DNA from: Pseudomonadota bacterium
GTDB taxonomy: Bacteria; Myxococcota_A; UBA796; UBA9615
DNA: 35,399 bases
Assembly (NCBI GenBank): GCA_024229515.1
Contig: JAAESI010000217.1
Span: 1-35,399, forward strand
Direction: 5' to 3'
The number at the start of each line of letters is the position of its first letter. Position 1 is the first letter of the stretch. A program made the translations under genes and the position numbers. The notes below the pieces were generated by a model. The model was given only the letters and a program-made list of their open reading frames with translations. It ran no database searches and had not been told where the DNA came from. This document shows, in pieces, positions 7,871-14,815 of this stretch.

Positions 7871-8517
7871 GCCTCCACTTCGAGGGGGCGCGCGCCAAGA
7901 TGGTGGCCCAGCAGCTGGGCGGCATCTCGGATGGACGCGTGCTCGCGGCCATGGCGGAGGTGCCCCGGCACCGCTTCGTGCCCCAGATCCTCCGCGAACG
8001 CGCCTACGACGACGCCCCCCTGCCCATCGACGAGCGACAGACCATCAGCCAGCCCTGGATCGTCGCCCGCATGTCGGAGCTCCTGGAGCTCACGGGGGCC
8101 GAGAAGGTGTTGGAGATCGGCACCGGCTCGGGCTACCAGGCCGCGATCCTGAGCCGGCTGTGCAAGCGCGTCATCAGCGTCGAACGGCACGGCGCCCTCG
8201 CCGCCAAGGCGCGCAAGAAGCTCGAGAAGCTCGGCATCCGCAACGTCACGGTGCTCGCCGGAGACGGCACCCTCGGCCGCTCCGAGCACGCCCCCTATGA
8301 CGCCATCATCGTCACCGCCGGCGCCCCCGAGGTGCCTCGGCCGCTGGTCTCCCAGCTCGCCCCCGGCGCCCACCTCGTGGTGCCCGTCGGCTCGATGGAG
8401 ACGCAGAAGCTCCTCCGCATCACCGCCCCCCCCACGCCGGACGGCGAGCCCACGACGGAGACGTTCACGGGCTGCCGCTTCGTCCCCCTGCTCGGCCGAT
8501 TCGGCTGGAAGGACTGA
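7867..8517 (+). CDS. pcm: Protein-L-isoaspartate O-methyltransferase
   Basis: This 216-residue S-adenosylmethionine-dependent enzyme methylates L-isoaspartyl residues in aged proteins and so starts their repair. The family motifs are present: the substrate-side DERQTISQPWIVARM (56-70), SAM-binding motif I VLEIGTGSGYQAAIL (81-95), post-I acidic VISVERH, and YDAIIVTAGAPEVPRPLVSQ. The GTG start overlaps the surE stop by four bases. Homologues usually begin about here, with F-x-x-x-R-x-x-M near the start. Two bases separate its stop from apt. Coupled expression with surE is conserved in many proteobacteria. Confidence 0.95.
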   Translation: MSLHFEGARAKMVAQQLGGISDGRVLAAMAEVPRHRFVPQILRERAYDDAPLPIDERQTISQPWIVARMSELLELTGAEKVLEIGTGSGYQAAILSRLCKRVISVERHGALAAKARKKLEKLGIRNVTVLAGDGTLGRSEHAPYDAIIVTAGAPEVPRPLVSQLAPGAHLVVPVGSMETQKLLRITAPPTPDGEPTTETFTGCRFVPLLGRFGWKD

Positions 8518-8519
8518 CC

Positions 8520-9047
8520 ATGAGCACCGACTACATCCTCAGCCTCGTTCGCGACGTGCCCGACTTCCCCAAGCCGGGGATCGTGTTCAAGGACATCACC
8601 CCGATCTTCCAGGACCCGCGGGGCTTGAAGGAGACGATGGCGCTGTTCGAGCAGCGCCTCCGGGACAAGGCCATCGACCTGATCATCGGCGTCGAGAGCC
8701 GGGGGTTCCTCTTCGGGGCGCCCGTCGCCATCGAGCTGGGGCTCGGCCTCGGGCTGGTGCGCAAGAAGGGCAAGCTGCCGTACGCGACCATCGAGCGCAG
8801 CTACGAGCTGGAGTACGGAACCGCCACGCTGGAGGCGCACACCGACATGGTCACGCCCGGCCAGCGGGTCGTCATCCTCGACGATCTGCTCGCCACCGGC
8901 GGCACCGCCCTGGCGACCGCGCAGCTGTGCCGGGAGCTCGGCGCCAACGTCGTCGAAGCGGGCTTCCTCATCGAGCTGGGCTTCCTCCCCGGGCGCGCCA
9001 AGCTGGAGGCTGAGGGGATCGACGTGTTCGCCCCGATCTGCTTCTGA
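8520..9047 (+). CDS. apt: Adenine phosphoribosyltransferase
   Basis: This 175-residue cytoplasmic enzyme salvages adenine with PRPP to make AMP. It has the N-terminal IRDVPDFPKPGI-like segment (here LVRDVPDFPKPGIVFKDITP), the ESRGFLFGAPVA base-site loop, the flexible-loop region KLPYATIERSYELEYG, and the PRPP signature VVILDDLLATGGTA (117-130). The length matches Apt. It is the third gene of the surE-pcm-apt unit, starting two bases after the pcm stop. The grouping brings nucleotide dephosphorylation and purine salvage under one promoter, which is plausible for stationary-phase physiology. That link is an inference. Confidence 0.96.
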   Translation: MSTDYILSLVRDVPDFPKPGIVFKDITPIFQDPRGLKETMALFEQRLRDKAIDLIIGVESRGFLFGAPVAIELGLGLGLVRKKGKLPYATIERSYELEYGTATLEAHTDMVTPGQRVVILDDLLATGGTALATAQLCRELGANVVEAGFLIELGFLPGRAKLEAEGIDVFAPICF

Positions 9048-9050
9048 CGA

Positions 9051-9085
9051 GGCTGTGGGCTGAGGGCTGTGGGCTGTGGGCGGAT
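9051..9085 (+). repeat. Tandem heptanucleotide repeat GGCTGTG
   Basis: Starting four bases after the apt stop there are four consecutive heptads (GGCTGTG, GGCTGAG, GGCTGTG, GGCTGTG) and a degenerate fifth (GGCGGAT). The length and intergenic position resemble the GGGTCAG array at 4792-4812, suggesting one class of short tandem repeats in this genome. Confidence 0.75.
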
Positions 9086-9100
9086 GGGCCGCGACGGCTC

Positions 9101-9128
9101 TGGCACTCCGGTAATCAGGTGCTACATT
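9101..9128 (+). promoter_or_regulatory. Promoter of the thiolase operon
   Basis: TGGCAC, 16 bases, TACATT, followed by CCGCGCCCC. The -35 is weak, but spacing and downstream block fit the window's promoter pattern. A 5' leader of about 17 bases with GGAG at 9142-9145 precedes ATG 9153. Confidence 0.5.
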
Positions 9129-9152
9129 CCGCGCCCCTCACGGAGACCCCTC

Positions 9153-10340
9153 ATGATCGACGTCGTCATCGCCTCGGCCGCCCGCACCCCCATCGGGGCG
9201 TTCGGTGGCGCCCTGTCCAGCCTCACGGCTCCCAAGCTCGGCTCCGCCGCCATCACCGCCGCCCTGGAGCGCGCGGGCATCTCCGCCGACCTCGTCGACG
9301 AGTGCATCATGGGCTGCGTGCTGCCCGCCGGCGTGGGCCAGGCGCCCGCCCGCCAGGCCGCCCTCGGCGCGGGCCTGCCCCAGAGCACGGCCTGCCTCAC
9401 GATCAACAAGGTCTGCGGCTCCGGCCTGAAGGCCGTCATGCTCGCCGCCCAGGCGATCCAGTGCGGCGACGCCGACGTGGTCATCGCTGGCGGCATGGAG
9501 TCGATGTCCAACTCCCCGTACCTGCTCCCGAAGGCCCGCACGGGCTACCGGATGGGCAACGGCGAGCTCGTGGATTCGATGGTCCACGACGGCCTCTGGG
9601 ACCCCTACAACGACTACCACATGGGTTCGGCAGGAGAGCTCTGCGCGGCCGAGTGCGGCATCTCCCGCGAGCGGCAGGACGAGTTCGCGACCGCCAGCTA
9701 CGCCAAGGCGACGGCGGCCCAGTCCGCGGGCAAGTTCGACGCCGAGATCTGCGCCATCACGATCCCCCAGCGCAAGGGCGACCCGAAGGTCATCGACACC
9801 GACGAGGAGCCCGGCAAGGGCCGCCCCGACAAGATTCCGGTGCTCCGCACGGTCTTCAAGAAGGACGGCACCATCACCGCCGCCAACGCCTCGTCGCTGA
9901 ACGACGGCGCCGCCGCCCTGGTGGTCATGAGCGCCGCGAAGGCCGCCGAGCTGGGCGTCACCCCGCTGGCCCGCGTCGTCGGCTCCGCCACCCACGCGCA
10001 GGCGCCCGAGTGGTTCACCACCGCCCCCGCCTTCGCCATTGAGAAGGCCCTGAAGCGCACCGACCTGGCCGTTGGTGACATCGACCTGTGGGAGGTCAAC
10101 GAGGCCTTCTCGGTCGTCTCCCTCGCCGTCGAGGACAAGGTCGGCTACGCCGCGGACAAGGTGAACATCTGGGGCGGCGCCGTCTCCCTGGGTCACCCCA
10201 TTGGCGCCTCGGGCGCGCGCATCCTCGTCACCCTCCTCCACCAGCTCCTCGACACGAACACCAACAAGGGCTGCGCGTCCTTGTGCATCGGCGGCGGTGA
10301 GGCCGTCGCGGTGGTCGTCGAGAACCTCCAGGGAAGCTAA
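9153..10340 (+). CDS. Acetyl-CoA C-acetyltransferase (thiolase)
   Basis: This 395-residue thiolase condenses two acetyl-CoA to acetoacetyl-CoA or cleaves 3-ketoacyl-CoA. The nucleophilic Cys88 is in INKVCGSGLKAV, the catalytic His in GGAVSLGHPIGASGARI, and the second active Cys in CASLCIGGGEAVAV. NEAFSVVSLAV provides the usual Asn-Glu-Ala-Phe motif. The frame extends upstream to 9069, but ATG 9153 starts the conserved MIDVVIASAARTPIG and has GGAG seven bases away. It heads an operon with 3-hydroxyacyl-CoA dehydrogenase and enoyl-CoA hydratase, so either fatty-acid or butanoate oxidation or synthesis of C4-CoA is possible. Direction and chain length are not set by the sequence. Confidence 0.95.
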   Translation: MIDVVIASAARTPIGAFGGALSSLTAPKLGSAAITAALERAGISADLVDECIMGCVLPAGVGQAPARQAALGAGLPQSTACLTINKVCGSGLKAVMLAAQAIQCGDADVVIAGGMESMSNSPYLLPKARTGYRMGNGELVDSMVHDGLWDPYNDYHMGSAGELCAAECGISRERQDEFATASYAKATAAQSAGKFDAEICAITIPQRKGDPKVIDTDEEPGKGRPDKIPVLRTVFKKDGTITAANASSLNDGAAALVVMSAAKAAELGVTPLARVVGSATHAQAPEWFTTAPAFAIEKALKRTDLAVGDIDLWEVNEAFSVVSLAVEDKVGYAADKVNIWGGAVSLGHPIGASGARILVTLLHQLLDTNTNKGCASLCIGGGEAVAVVVENLQGS

Positions 10341-10344
10341 GCGA

Positions 10345-11214
10345 ATGACCGTCGAAGGCATCAACACGATCGGCGTGCTCGGCGCCGGCCAGATGGGCGG
10401 CGGGATCGCCCAGGTGGCGGCCCAGGCCGGCTACACCGTCATCCTCTCGGACATCTCCGAGGAGCGCTCCGAAGCGGGCAAGGCGAAGATCGCCAAGTTC
10501 CTCGCCCGAGCCGTCACCAAGGGGCGGGTCGAGCAGGCGGACGCGGACGCGGCGCTGGGGCGCATCACCCCCGTGGGCGGCGTGGCGGCATTCTCGGAGG
10601 CCCAGTTGGTCGTCGAAGCGGCGACTGAGAACCTGGACCTCAAGCTGAAGCTCTTCAAGGAGATCGACGCGGTGACCCGGCCCGAGGCCATCCTCGCGTC
10701 GAACACGTCGTCGATCTCGATCACGAAGCTGGGCTCGGTGGTGGACCGCCCCGAGCGCTTCATCGGCATGCACTTCATGAACCCCGTGCCGGTGATGAAG
10801 CTGGTCGAGGTGATCTCGGGGCTGCGCACGGCGACGGACACGCTGCGGACGACCGTCGCGGTGGCCGAGTCGATGGGCAAGACCTGCGTGGAGGCGCGGG
10901 ACTTCCCCGGCTTCGCCGTCAACCGCATCCTCATGCCGATGATCAACGAGGCCTTCTACACCCTGTACGAGGGCATCGCGTCAGCCGAGGGGATCGACGC
11001 CGCGATGAAGCTCGGCACCAACCAGCCGATGGGCCCGCTGACCCTGGCGGACTTCATTGGATTGGATACCTGCCTGGCGATCATGGAAGTACTCCATGAG
11101 GGGTTGGGCGACGGCAAGTACCGTCCCTGCCCGCTGCTTCGGAAGTACGTCGAGGCGGGCACCCTCGGGCGCAAGAGCGGAGTCGGCGTGTACGACTACC
11201 GGGACAACGCCTGA
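10345..11214 (+). CDS. 3-hydroxybutyryl-CoA dehydrogenase
   Basis: This 289-residue NAD(P)-dependent enzyme interconverts acetoacetyl-CoA (or 3-ketoacyl-CoA) and 3-hydroxyacyl-CoA. The Rossmann motif GVLGAGQMGGGIAQ starts at residue 10. ASNTSSISIT and the catalytic-His motif FIGMHFMNPVPVMKLVEVI (His143) follow, then FPGFAVNRILMPMINEAF and a C-terminal domain ending SGVGVYDY. Its size is that of single-function Hbd/PaaH proteins, not the large FadB fusion. ATG 10345 lies four bases after the thiolase stop; the in-frame extension to 10201 only overlaps the thiolase gene. The stop shares a base with the hydratase start (TGATG). Confidence 0.95.
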   Translation: MTVEGINTIGVLGAGQMGGGIAQVAAQAGYTVILSDISEERSEAGKAKIAKFLARAVTKGRVEQADADAALGRITPVGGVAAFSEAQLVVEAATENLDLKLKLFKEIDAVTRPEAILASNTSSISITKLGSVVDRPERFIGMHFMNPVPVMKLVEVISGLRTATDTLRTTVAVAESMGKTCVEARDFPGFAVNRILMPMINEAFYTLYEGIASAEGIDAAMKLGTNQPMGPLTLADFIGLDTCLAIMEVLHEGLGDGKYRPCPLLRKYVEAGTLGRKSGVGVYDYRDNA

Positions 11215-11987
11215 TGGGCGTCGTCGAAGTCGAATGGCGGGACCACGCCGCCGTCGTGACGATCAACCGGCCCGAGGCGCTGAACGCGCTGAACGCCGAC
11301 GTCATCCGTGAGTTGAACTCCGCCATCGACGGAATCCGGCGGGAGGGCATTCGCAACCTCATCGTGACCGGCGCGGGGAGCAAGGCGTTCGTCGCGGGCG
11401 CGGACATCGCGGCGATGAAGGACCTGTCCCGGCAGGAGGCCAAGGCCTTCGCGCGGCGGGGCCAGCGGGTGCTGCACAAGCTGGCGATCTTCCCCGGCGT
11501 GACCATCGCGGCGGTGGACGGCTTCGCCCTCGGCGGAGGCATGGAGTTGGCGATGGCCTGCGATCTCATCATCGCCGGCGGCAAGTCCCGCTTCGGTCAG
11601 CCCGAGGTGAACCTGGGCGTCATCCCCGGCTTCGGGGGCACCCAGCGGCTGGAGCGATTGGTCGGAGCCCAGCGGGCGCGCGAGCTGATCCTCACGGGGC
11701 GCATGATCAAGGCCGACGAGGCCGCTCAGTTGGGCATCGCGCTGGAGGTGACCGAGCCGGGCGAGGCGCTGAACCGAGCGCTGGAGTTGGCCGCGACGAT
11801 CGCCAGCAAGGGTCCCCGCGCCGTAGCGCTGGCGAAGGAAGCGATCCGGGTGGCCGGCGAGCTCGACATCGAGATCGGCCTGCAGGAGGAAGCGGAGCTG
11901 TTCGCGGCCTGCTTCGACACCGAGGACCAGACCGAGGGCATGAGCGCGTTCCTGGAGAAGCGCGAAGCCCAGTTCAAGGGCAAGTAG
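11214..11987 (+). CDS. Enoyl-CoA hydratase (crotonase type)
   Basis: This 257-residue crotonase hydrates trans-2-enoyl-CoA (probably crotonyl-CoA) to 3-hydroxyacyl-CoA. The two catalytic glutamates are in place: Glu111 in DGFALGGGMELAMACD and Glu131 in GQPEVNLGVIPGFGGTQRL. The oxyanion-hole segment KAFVAGADIAAM and the C-terminal AVALAKEAIR helix are also present. Length and start agree with the family. The ATG overlaps the dehydrogenase stop and the TAG abuts the ATG of the B12-binding gene, so the four genes are translationally coupled. Confidence 0.95.
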   Translation: MGVVEVEWRDHAAVVTINRPEALNALNADVIRELNSAIDGIRREGIRNLIVTGAGSKAFVAGADIAAMKDLSRQEAKAFARRGQRVLHKLAIFPGVTIAAVDGFALGGGMELAMACDLIIAGGKSRFGQPEVNLGVIPGFGGTQRLERLVGAQRARELILTGRMIKADEAAQLGIALEVTEPGEALNRALELAATIASKGPRAVALAKEAIRVAGELDIEIGLQEEAELFAACFDTEDQTEGMSAFLEKREAQFKGK

Positions 11988-12395
11988 ATGCCGTACCGCG
12001 TCGTCGTCGCCAAGCCCGGCCTGGACGGGCACGACCGGGGGGCCAAGGTGGTCGCGCGGTCGCTGCGGGACGCGGGCTTCGAGGTGATCTACACGGGCCT
12101 TCACCAGTCGCCCGCCGCGGTGGCGTCCACGGCGCTGCAGGAAGACGTGGACGCGGTCGGTCTGAGCATCCTGTCGGGCGCGCACAACGTGCTGTTCCCG
12201 GCGGTCCGCAAGGCGCTGGACGAGGCCGGGCTGACGGACGTGCTGTTGTTCGGGGGCGGCATCATCCCCGAGGGGGACATTCCGGGCCTGCTGGACGGCG
12301 GCACCTCGGCGATCTTCGGCCCCGGCACGAGCACCCCCGACATCGCTCAGTGGCTGACGGGAGCGCTGGATGCGCGCGGTCCGCGCGCCGACTGA
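11988..12395 (+). CDS. Cobalamin-binding subunit of an acyl-CoA mutase
   Basis: This 135-residue stand-alone B12-binding domain resembles the C-terminal domain of methylmalonyl-CoA mutase. It has all three base-off/His-on motifs: DGHDRG (residues 13-18, with cobalt-ligating His15), GLSILSGAH (the S-x-L motif) and LLFGGGIIP. It also opens with the family-typical VVVAKPGLDGHDRGAKVVAR. Such small subunits pair with a separate catalytic subunit, as in isobutyryl-CoA or split methylmalonyl-CoA mutases. No catalytic subunit occurs in this window, so the partner must lie elsewhere. The ATG directly follows the hydratase stop. Which acyl-CoA is rearranged cannot be told from this subunit. Confidence 0.9.
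   Translation: MPYRVVVAKPGLDGHDRGAKVVARSLRDAGFEVIYTGLHQSPAAVASTALQEDVDAVGLSILSGAHNVLFPAVRKALDEAGLTDVLLFGGGIIPEGDIPGLLDGGTSAIFGPGTSTPDIAQWLTGALDARGPRAD
12372..12388 (+). terminator. GC-only inverted repeat at the 3' end of the mutase-subunit gene
   Basis: GCGCGCGG, one base, CCGCGCGC. The arms are perfectly complementary, although a hairpin would have to open two pairs to make a loop. It lies in the last codons, 12 bases before the next predicted -35. There is no U-tract, so a terminator role is only a possibility. Confidence 0.3.
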
Positions 12396-12399
12396 CGGC

Positions 12400-12427
12400 T
12401 TGCGCATCCGGAAACGGTGGCTAGGTT
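12400..12427 (+). promoter_or_regulatory. Promoter of the glutaredoxin gene; predicted leaderless
   Basis: TTGCGC, 16 bases, TAGGTT, then GCCCCGC and the ATG at 12435. Seven bases separate the -10 from the start codon and there is no Shine-Dalgarno sequence, as at surE. Confidence 0.55.
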
Positions 12428-12434
12428 GCCCCGC

Positions 12435-12680
12435 ATGGTCACCGTCTACACCACCCGATTCTGCGGCTACTGCGTTCGTGCCAAGCGGCTTCTGAAGAAG
12501 CGCGACATCCCCTTTGAGGAGGTCTCGCTCGAGGGCAACCACGAGCGGCGCATGGAGTTGGTGCAGCAGACGGGCTGGCGCACGGTCCCGATGATCTTCG
12601 TCGGGGACGAGTTCATCGGCGGCAGCGACGAGCTTCACCGCCTCGACAAGAGCGGGAAGCTCGCGGCCATGGTCGCCTAG
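12435..12680 (+). CDS. Glutaredoxin (GrxC-like, CGYC active site)
   Basis: This 81-residue protein has the thioredoxin fold of a dithiol glutaredoxin: MVTVYTTRFCGYCVRAKRLL with active-site Cys10 and Cys13, the cis-proline loop TVPMIFVGDEFIGG and a final helix. It should reduce disulfides and glutathione mixed disulfides in the cytoplasm. The CGYC centre departs from the common CPYC. An in-frame GTG at 12417 would add six residues, but it lies upstream of the predicted -10, so ATG 12435 is preferred. It converges on the next gene: both stop codons lie in the four-base palindrome CTAG (12677-12680). Confidence 0.9.
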   Translation: MVTVYTTRFCGYCVRAKRLLKKRDIPFEEVSLEGNHERRMELVQQTGWRTVPMIFVGDEFIGGSDELHRLDKSGKLAAMVA

Positions 12681-13120
12681 TAGAAGAGCGTGAAGGAGTC
12701 GTAGGCGCCGTCGCGGTCCCACGCCTCGAACAGCACGTCGATGGGCTCGCCACAGAAGAGCTCAGACTCGCGCTCCCAGACCAGACCGCCCCACATGTTT
12801 CCGTCCTCGTGGATGAGGCTGAACGAGTCGATCTCGTAGTCCCAGCCCGCCTCGAACACGGTCACGAGCACGAAGTCGACGTCCCAGTCGCCGTCGTAGT
12901 CGTTGACCAGCGTCTCGAACTCGAAGAAGTAGTCGTCCGCGCTCTCGTCGTAGTCGCAGTGCCACCAGGCGCCGTCGGTGTCGATTTCGGGCCGGTAGTT
13001 GACCACGGGGGGCGGCGGTTCCTCTTCGTAGTAATCGTCGTCGTCGTCTTCGTCGACGATGAAGAAGCAGCCGGGAAGGAAGGTGAGCGTCAGGGCGAGC
13101 AGGAGGAGCGTGCGAATCAT
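12677..13120 (-). CDS. Small acidic lipoprotein, unknown function
   Basis: This 147-residue protein has a signal peptide ending LTLTFLPGC (Cys18 as lipid site) and then an acidic spacer with DEDDDDDYYEEEPPPP. The rest (about 45-147) is rich in aromatic residues, Asp and Glu, with two further Cys, and looks like a small beta-sandwich (repeated W/Y-D patterns, ending DGAYDSFTLFY). No family was recognised. A tetraproline follows the acidic run. The gene stands alone on this strand, converges on the glutaredoxin with a four-base overlap, and is followed upstream by a 75-base gap in which no clear promoter was seen. Confidence 0.75.
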   Translation of the reverse strand: MIRTLLLLALTLTFLPGCFFIVDEDDDDDYYEEEPPPPVVNYRPEIDTDGAWWHCDYDESADDYFFEFETLVNDYDGDWDVDFVLVTVFEAGWDYEIDSFSLIHEDGNMWGGLVWERESELFCGEPIDVLFEAWDRDGAYDSFTLFY

Positions 13121-13195
13121 GGGTGTCTCCAGTTCCGATTCATCCTTCGGACGGGAGACAGGACAGGGGCATTCGAAGAAAGTTTCGGCTGCGGC

Positions 13196-13972
13196 CTACG
13201 CCGAGCTCTTCGCCGCCCGCATCTTCTTGAACTCGACCAGCTCCAGGATCTCGGACACATCTGCCTCCGAGAGCCCCTCCGCGGCCAGCAACTGCGCCAG
13301 CGTCGGCGCCGCGTCCACCGACGCCAACATGCGCGACCGCAGCTCGCGATCCACCAGCGGGATCGTCGACTGGTCCTTGCCTTCGTCCGTGTGCCGGATC
13401 GTCACCGTCAGGGTCGGGAGATCCAGATCCCAGCCCACGAACTGCGACCGCAGCCAGGGGACGAACAGCTCCGCCTCCTCCTCGAACCACCAGGGGTCCA
13501 TCGGGTCGTCCGGGTTCTTGCGACGGTGCTTGTTCACCCGATCCCGGAGCCGGCGGGGGGCGTACCGGTCCGAATCGAGGCCCGGGAGGATGACGTACTC
13601 CAGCAGCGCGCCGAAGACGACCCGCTCGATCGCCGTGCGCTCGCCGCGGGCGAACTCGCGATCCATCACCTTGGGCCGGTCGCAGCACTCCAGGAGCAGC
13701 TTGCGCATCCGGGGAAGCTCCGGCTCGGGAGGCGCCAGGAGCACCTCCGCAGCCGCCCCGTGGGTGGCCGCGTACTTCATCGCCAGCAGCTCGCGACCGT
13801 CCAACTCGAGCACGTCCGCGACCTGCAGCAGCCGGTCGTCCGACGGCATGCGCTCGCCCCGTTCGACCATCCCGATGAAGTTGCCGTTGGCCAGCCCGAG
13901 GGCGGCTCCGACGTCGCTCAACGTCAGCCGGCGCTCCTTGCGTCGTTTCTTCAGCAGGTCTCCGAGGCTCAT
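13196..13972 (-). CDS. XRE-type HTH transcriptional regulator with long C-terminal domain
   Basis: This 258-residue protein has an N-terminal helix-turn-helix of the XRE/Cro-CI class: LLKKRRKERRLTLSDVGAAL then NFIGMVERGERMPS, within residues 3-60. The remaining 200 residues are not recognised. They contain two Trp-rich stretches (DPWWFEEEAELFVPWLR) and a C-terminal helix pair (APTLAQLLAAEGLSEADVSE). There is no protease or kinase motif. ATG 13972 is chosen because the predicted -10 (13980-13985) ends seven bases before it, as at two other leaderless genes here; an ATG four codons upstream overlaps that -10. The AT-rich region just upstream holds palindromes that could be its own operators. 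Confidence 0.8.
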   Translation of the reverse strand: MSLGDLLKKRRKERRLTLSDVGAALGLANGNFIGMVERGERMPSDDRLLQVADVLELDGRELLAMKYAATHGAAAEVLLAPPEPELPRMRKLLLECCDRPKVMDREFARGERTAIERVVFGALLEYVILPGLDSDRYAPRRLRDRVNKHRRKNPDDPMDPWWFEEEAELFVPWLRSQFVGWDLDLPTLTVTIRHTDEGKDQSTIPLVDRELRSRMLASVDAAPTLAQLLAAEGLSEADVSEILELVEFKKMRAAKSSA

Positions 13973-13979
13973 GCGGCGG

Positions 13980-14040
13980 AGCATACCAGTTCAGTATTCA
14001 TACACGGTTGTATTTTTCTGTTTGACGCCATACCAGTATG
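13980..14040 (-). promoter_or_regulatory. XRE gene promoter region with palindromic operator candidates
   Basis: On the minus strand a -10 TATGCT (13980-13985) is followed by CCGCCGC and ATG 13972; no good -35 is visible. On the plus strand there are two palindromes: ATACA-CGGT-TGTAT (14000-14013), lying where a -35 would be, and CATAC-CA-GTATG (14029-14040). A half copy, CATACCAGT (13982-13990), overlaps the -10. The stretch is unusually AT-rich for this window. This layout fits autoregulation, but no binding is shown. Confidence 0.45.
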
Positions 14041-14064
14041 TGTGATTCCATCATGGGGCCAGCA

Positions 14065-14146
14065 CCGATGGGGTCGCTGAGTTGGAGCTGACGGGACCTG
14101 GTTCGTGGGTCACGTGAGTTCCTCCGGCCCTCAGCGACCCCGTCGG
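14065..14146. repeat. 17-bp inverted repeat flanking a 48-base core
   Basis: The left arm CCGATGGGGTCGCTGAG (14065-14081) and right arm CTCAGCGACCCCGTCGG (14130-14146) are complementary at 16 of 17 positions. The 82-base unit sits between the divergent XRE gene and the downstream membrane-protein gene, ending 21 bases before ATG 14168. It could be a structured leader, a regulator site or a small non-autonomous mobile element. Confidence 0.65.
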
Positions 14147-14167
14147 CGACTGCGCCCGGAGCATTTG

Positions 14168-14683
14168 ATGGAGCGACAGGGGACGAGCACAGCCGTTGGG
14201 CGATGGTGGGACGAGCAGCAGGTTCGTCCCGATCCGGGCCCGATGCCCGCCCTTGTGGTGGTGCTCCCGCTGCTCGTGCTGACCCTCCTGGTGCGCTGGG
14301 CCGCGATGCCTCCCGCTCCCCCCGAGCCTGCCGAGCCCCCGCCCCCGCTGCTGGAAGTGCTGGTGACGGAGACGGGGTGGCGCCTTCGCGTCACGGACAC
14401 CCGCACGGGGTGGCCGGAGCCGCAGCGCGCCGACGGCCTCGCTGAGCTCCTCGAGGGGCGCACCACGTACGTGTACCGGGGCTTCGACGGGGACGGCCCG
14501 CTGCTGGCGGCCGCCCGCGACCTGGTCGGCTCGGGCGTGACCCCGCGGGTGTGGCTCCGGGCTGAGGACTCCGTTCCGTGGGCGCGGGTGTTGGAATCGG
14601 GCGAAACGCTGTCCGGCCTGGATGCCCGCTACCGGACGGACATGGGCCCGCTCGCCCGCGTGAGCGTCGACGTACGTCCCTAG
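14168..14683 (+). CDS. Single-pass membrane protein, possibly ExbD/TolR-like
   Basis: This 171-residue protein has about 26 cytoplasmic residues, one membrane helix (ALVVVLPLLVLTLLVRWAAM, about 28-47), a Pro/Glu-rich spacer with PPPP, and a periplasmic domain of about 110 residues. The order of parts recalls ExbD/TolR: a short N-terminus, one helix, then a domain with a LAELLEGRT helix and a VTPRVWLRAEDSVPWARVLE strand-helix that resembles the ExbD pattern V-x-I-x-A-D-x-x-V-P-Y. The Asp expected in the ExbD membrane helix is absent, and no ExbB or TolQ gene is nearby, so the assignment is weak. ATG 14168 has GGAG seven bases upstream; an upstream GTG at 14105 would place its coding start inside the inverted repeat. 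Confidence 0.6.
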   Translation: MERQGTSTAVGRWWDEQQVRPDPGPMPALVVVLPLLVLTLLVRWAAMPPAPPEPAEPPPPLLEVLVTETGWRLRVTDTRTGWPEPQRADGLAELLEGRTTYVYRGFDGDGPLLAAARDLVGSGVTPRVWLRAEDSVPWARVLESGETLSGLDARYRTDMGPLARVSVDVRP

Positions 14684-14786
14684 GGCGCTGCCTGACCGTC
14701 ACATCGCCGCACGGATCACTCCGGGCCGAGTCACCAACTCCGCAACATCCACGTGTCAGATCTGGATCGGTGCTGCCGCAATACCC

Positions 14787-14815
14787 TTGCGATGGCCGCT
14801 TTCGCCCGTCATTAT
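14787..14815 (+). promoter_or_regulatory. Candidate promoter of the choice-of-anchor-type lipoprotein gene
   Basis: TTGCGA, 17 bases, CATTAT, then CCGCCGC. It lies 53 bases upstream of ATG 14869. The -10 departs from TANNNT at its first base, so support is moderate. Confidence 0.4.

Noticed and set aside
9101..9106. TGGCAC upstream of the thiolase as a sigma-54 -24 element
   Set aside because: The required TTGC -12 box at the right spacing is absent, and a sigma-70-like -10 fits better.
12417..12434. GTG start for the glutaredoxin
   Set aside because: It lies upstream of the predicted -10 and would not be in the transcript.
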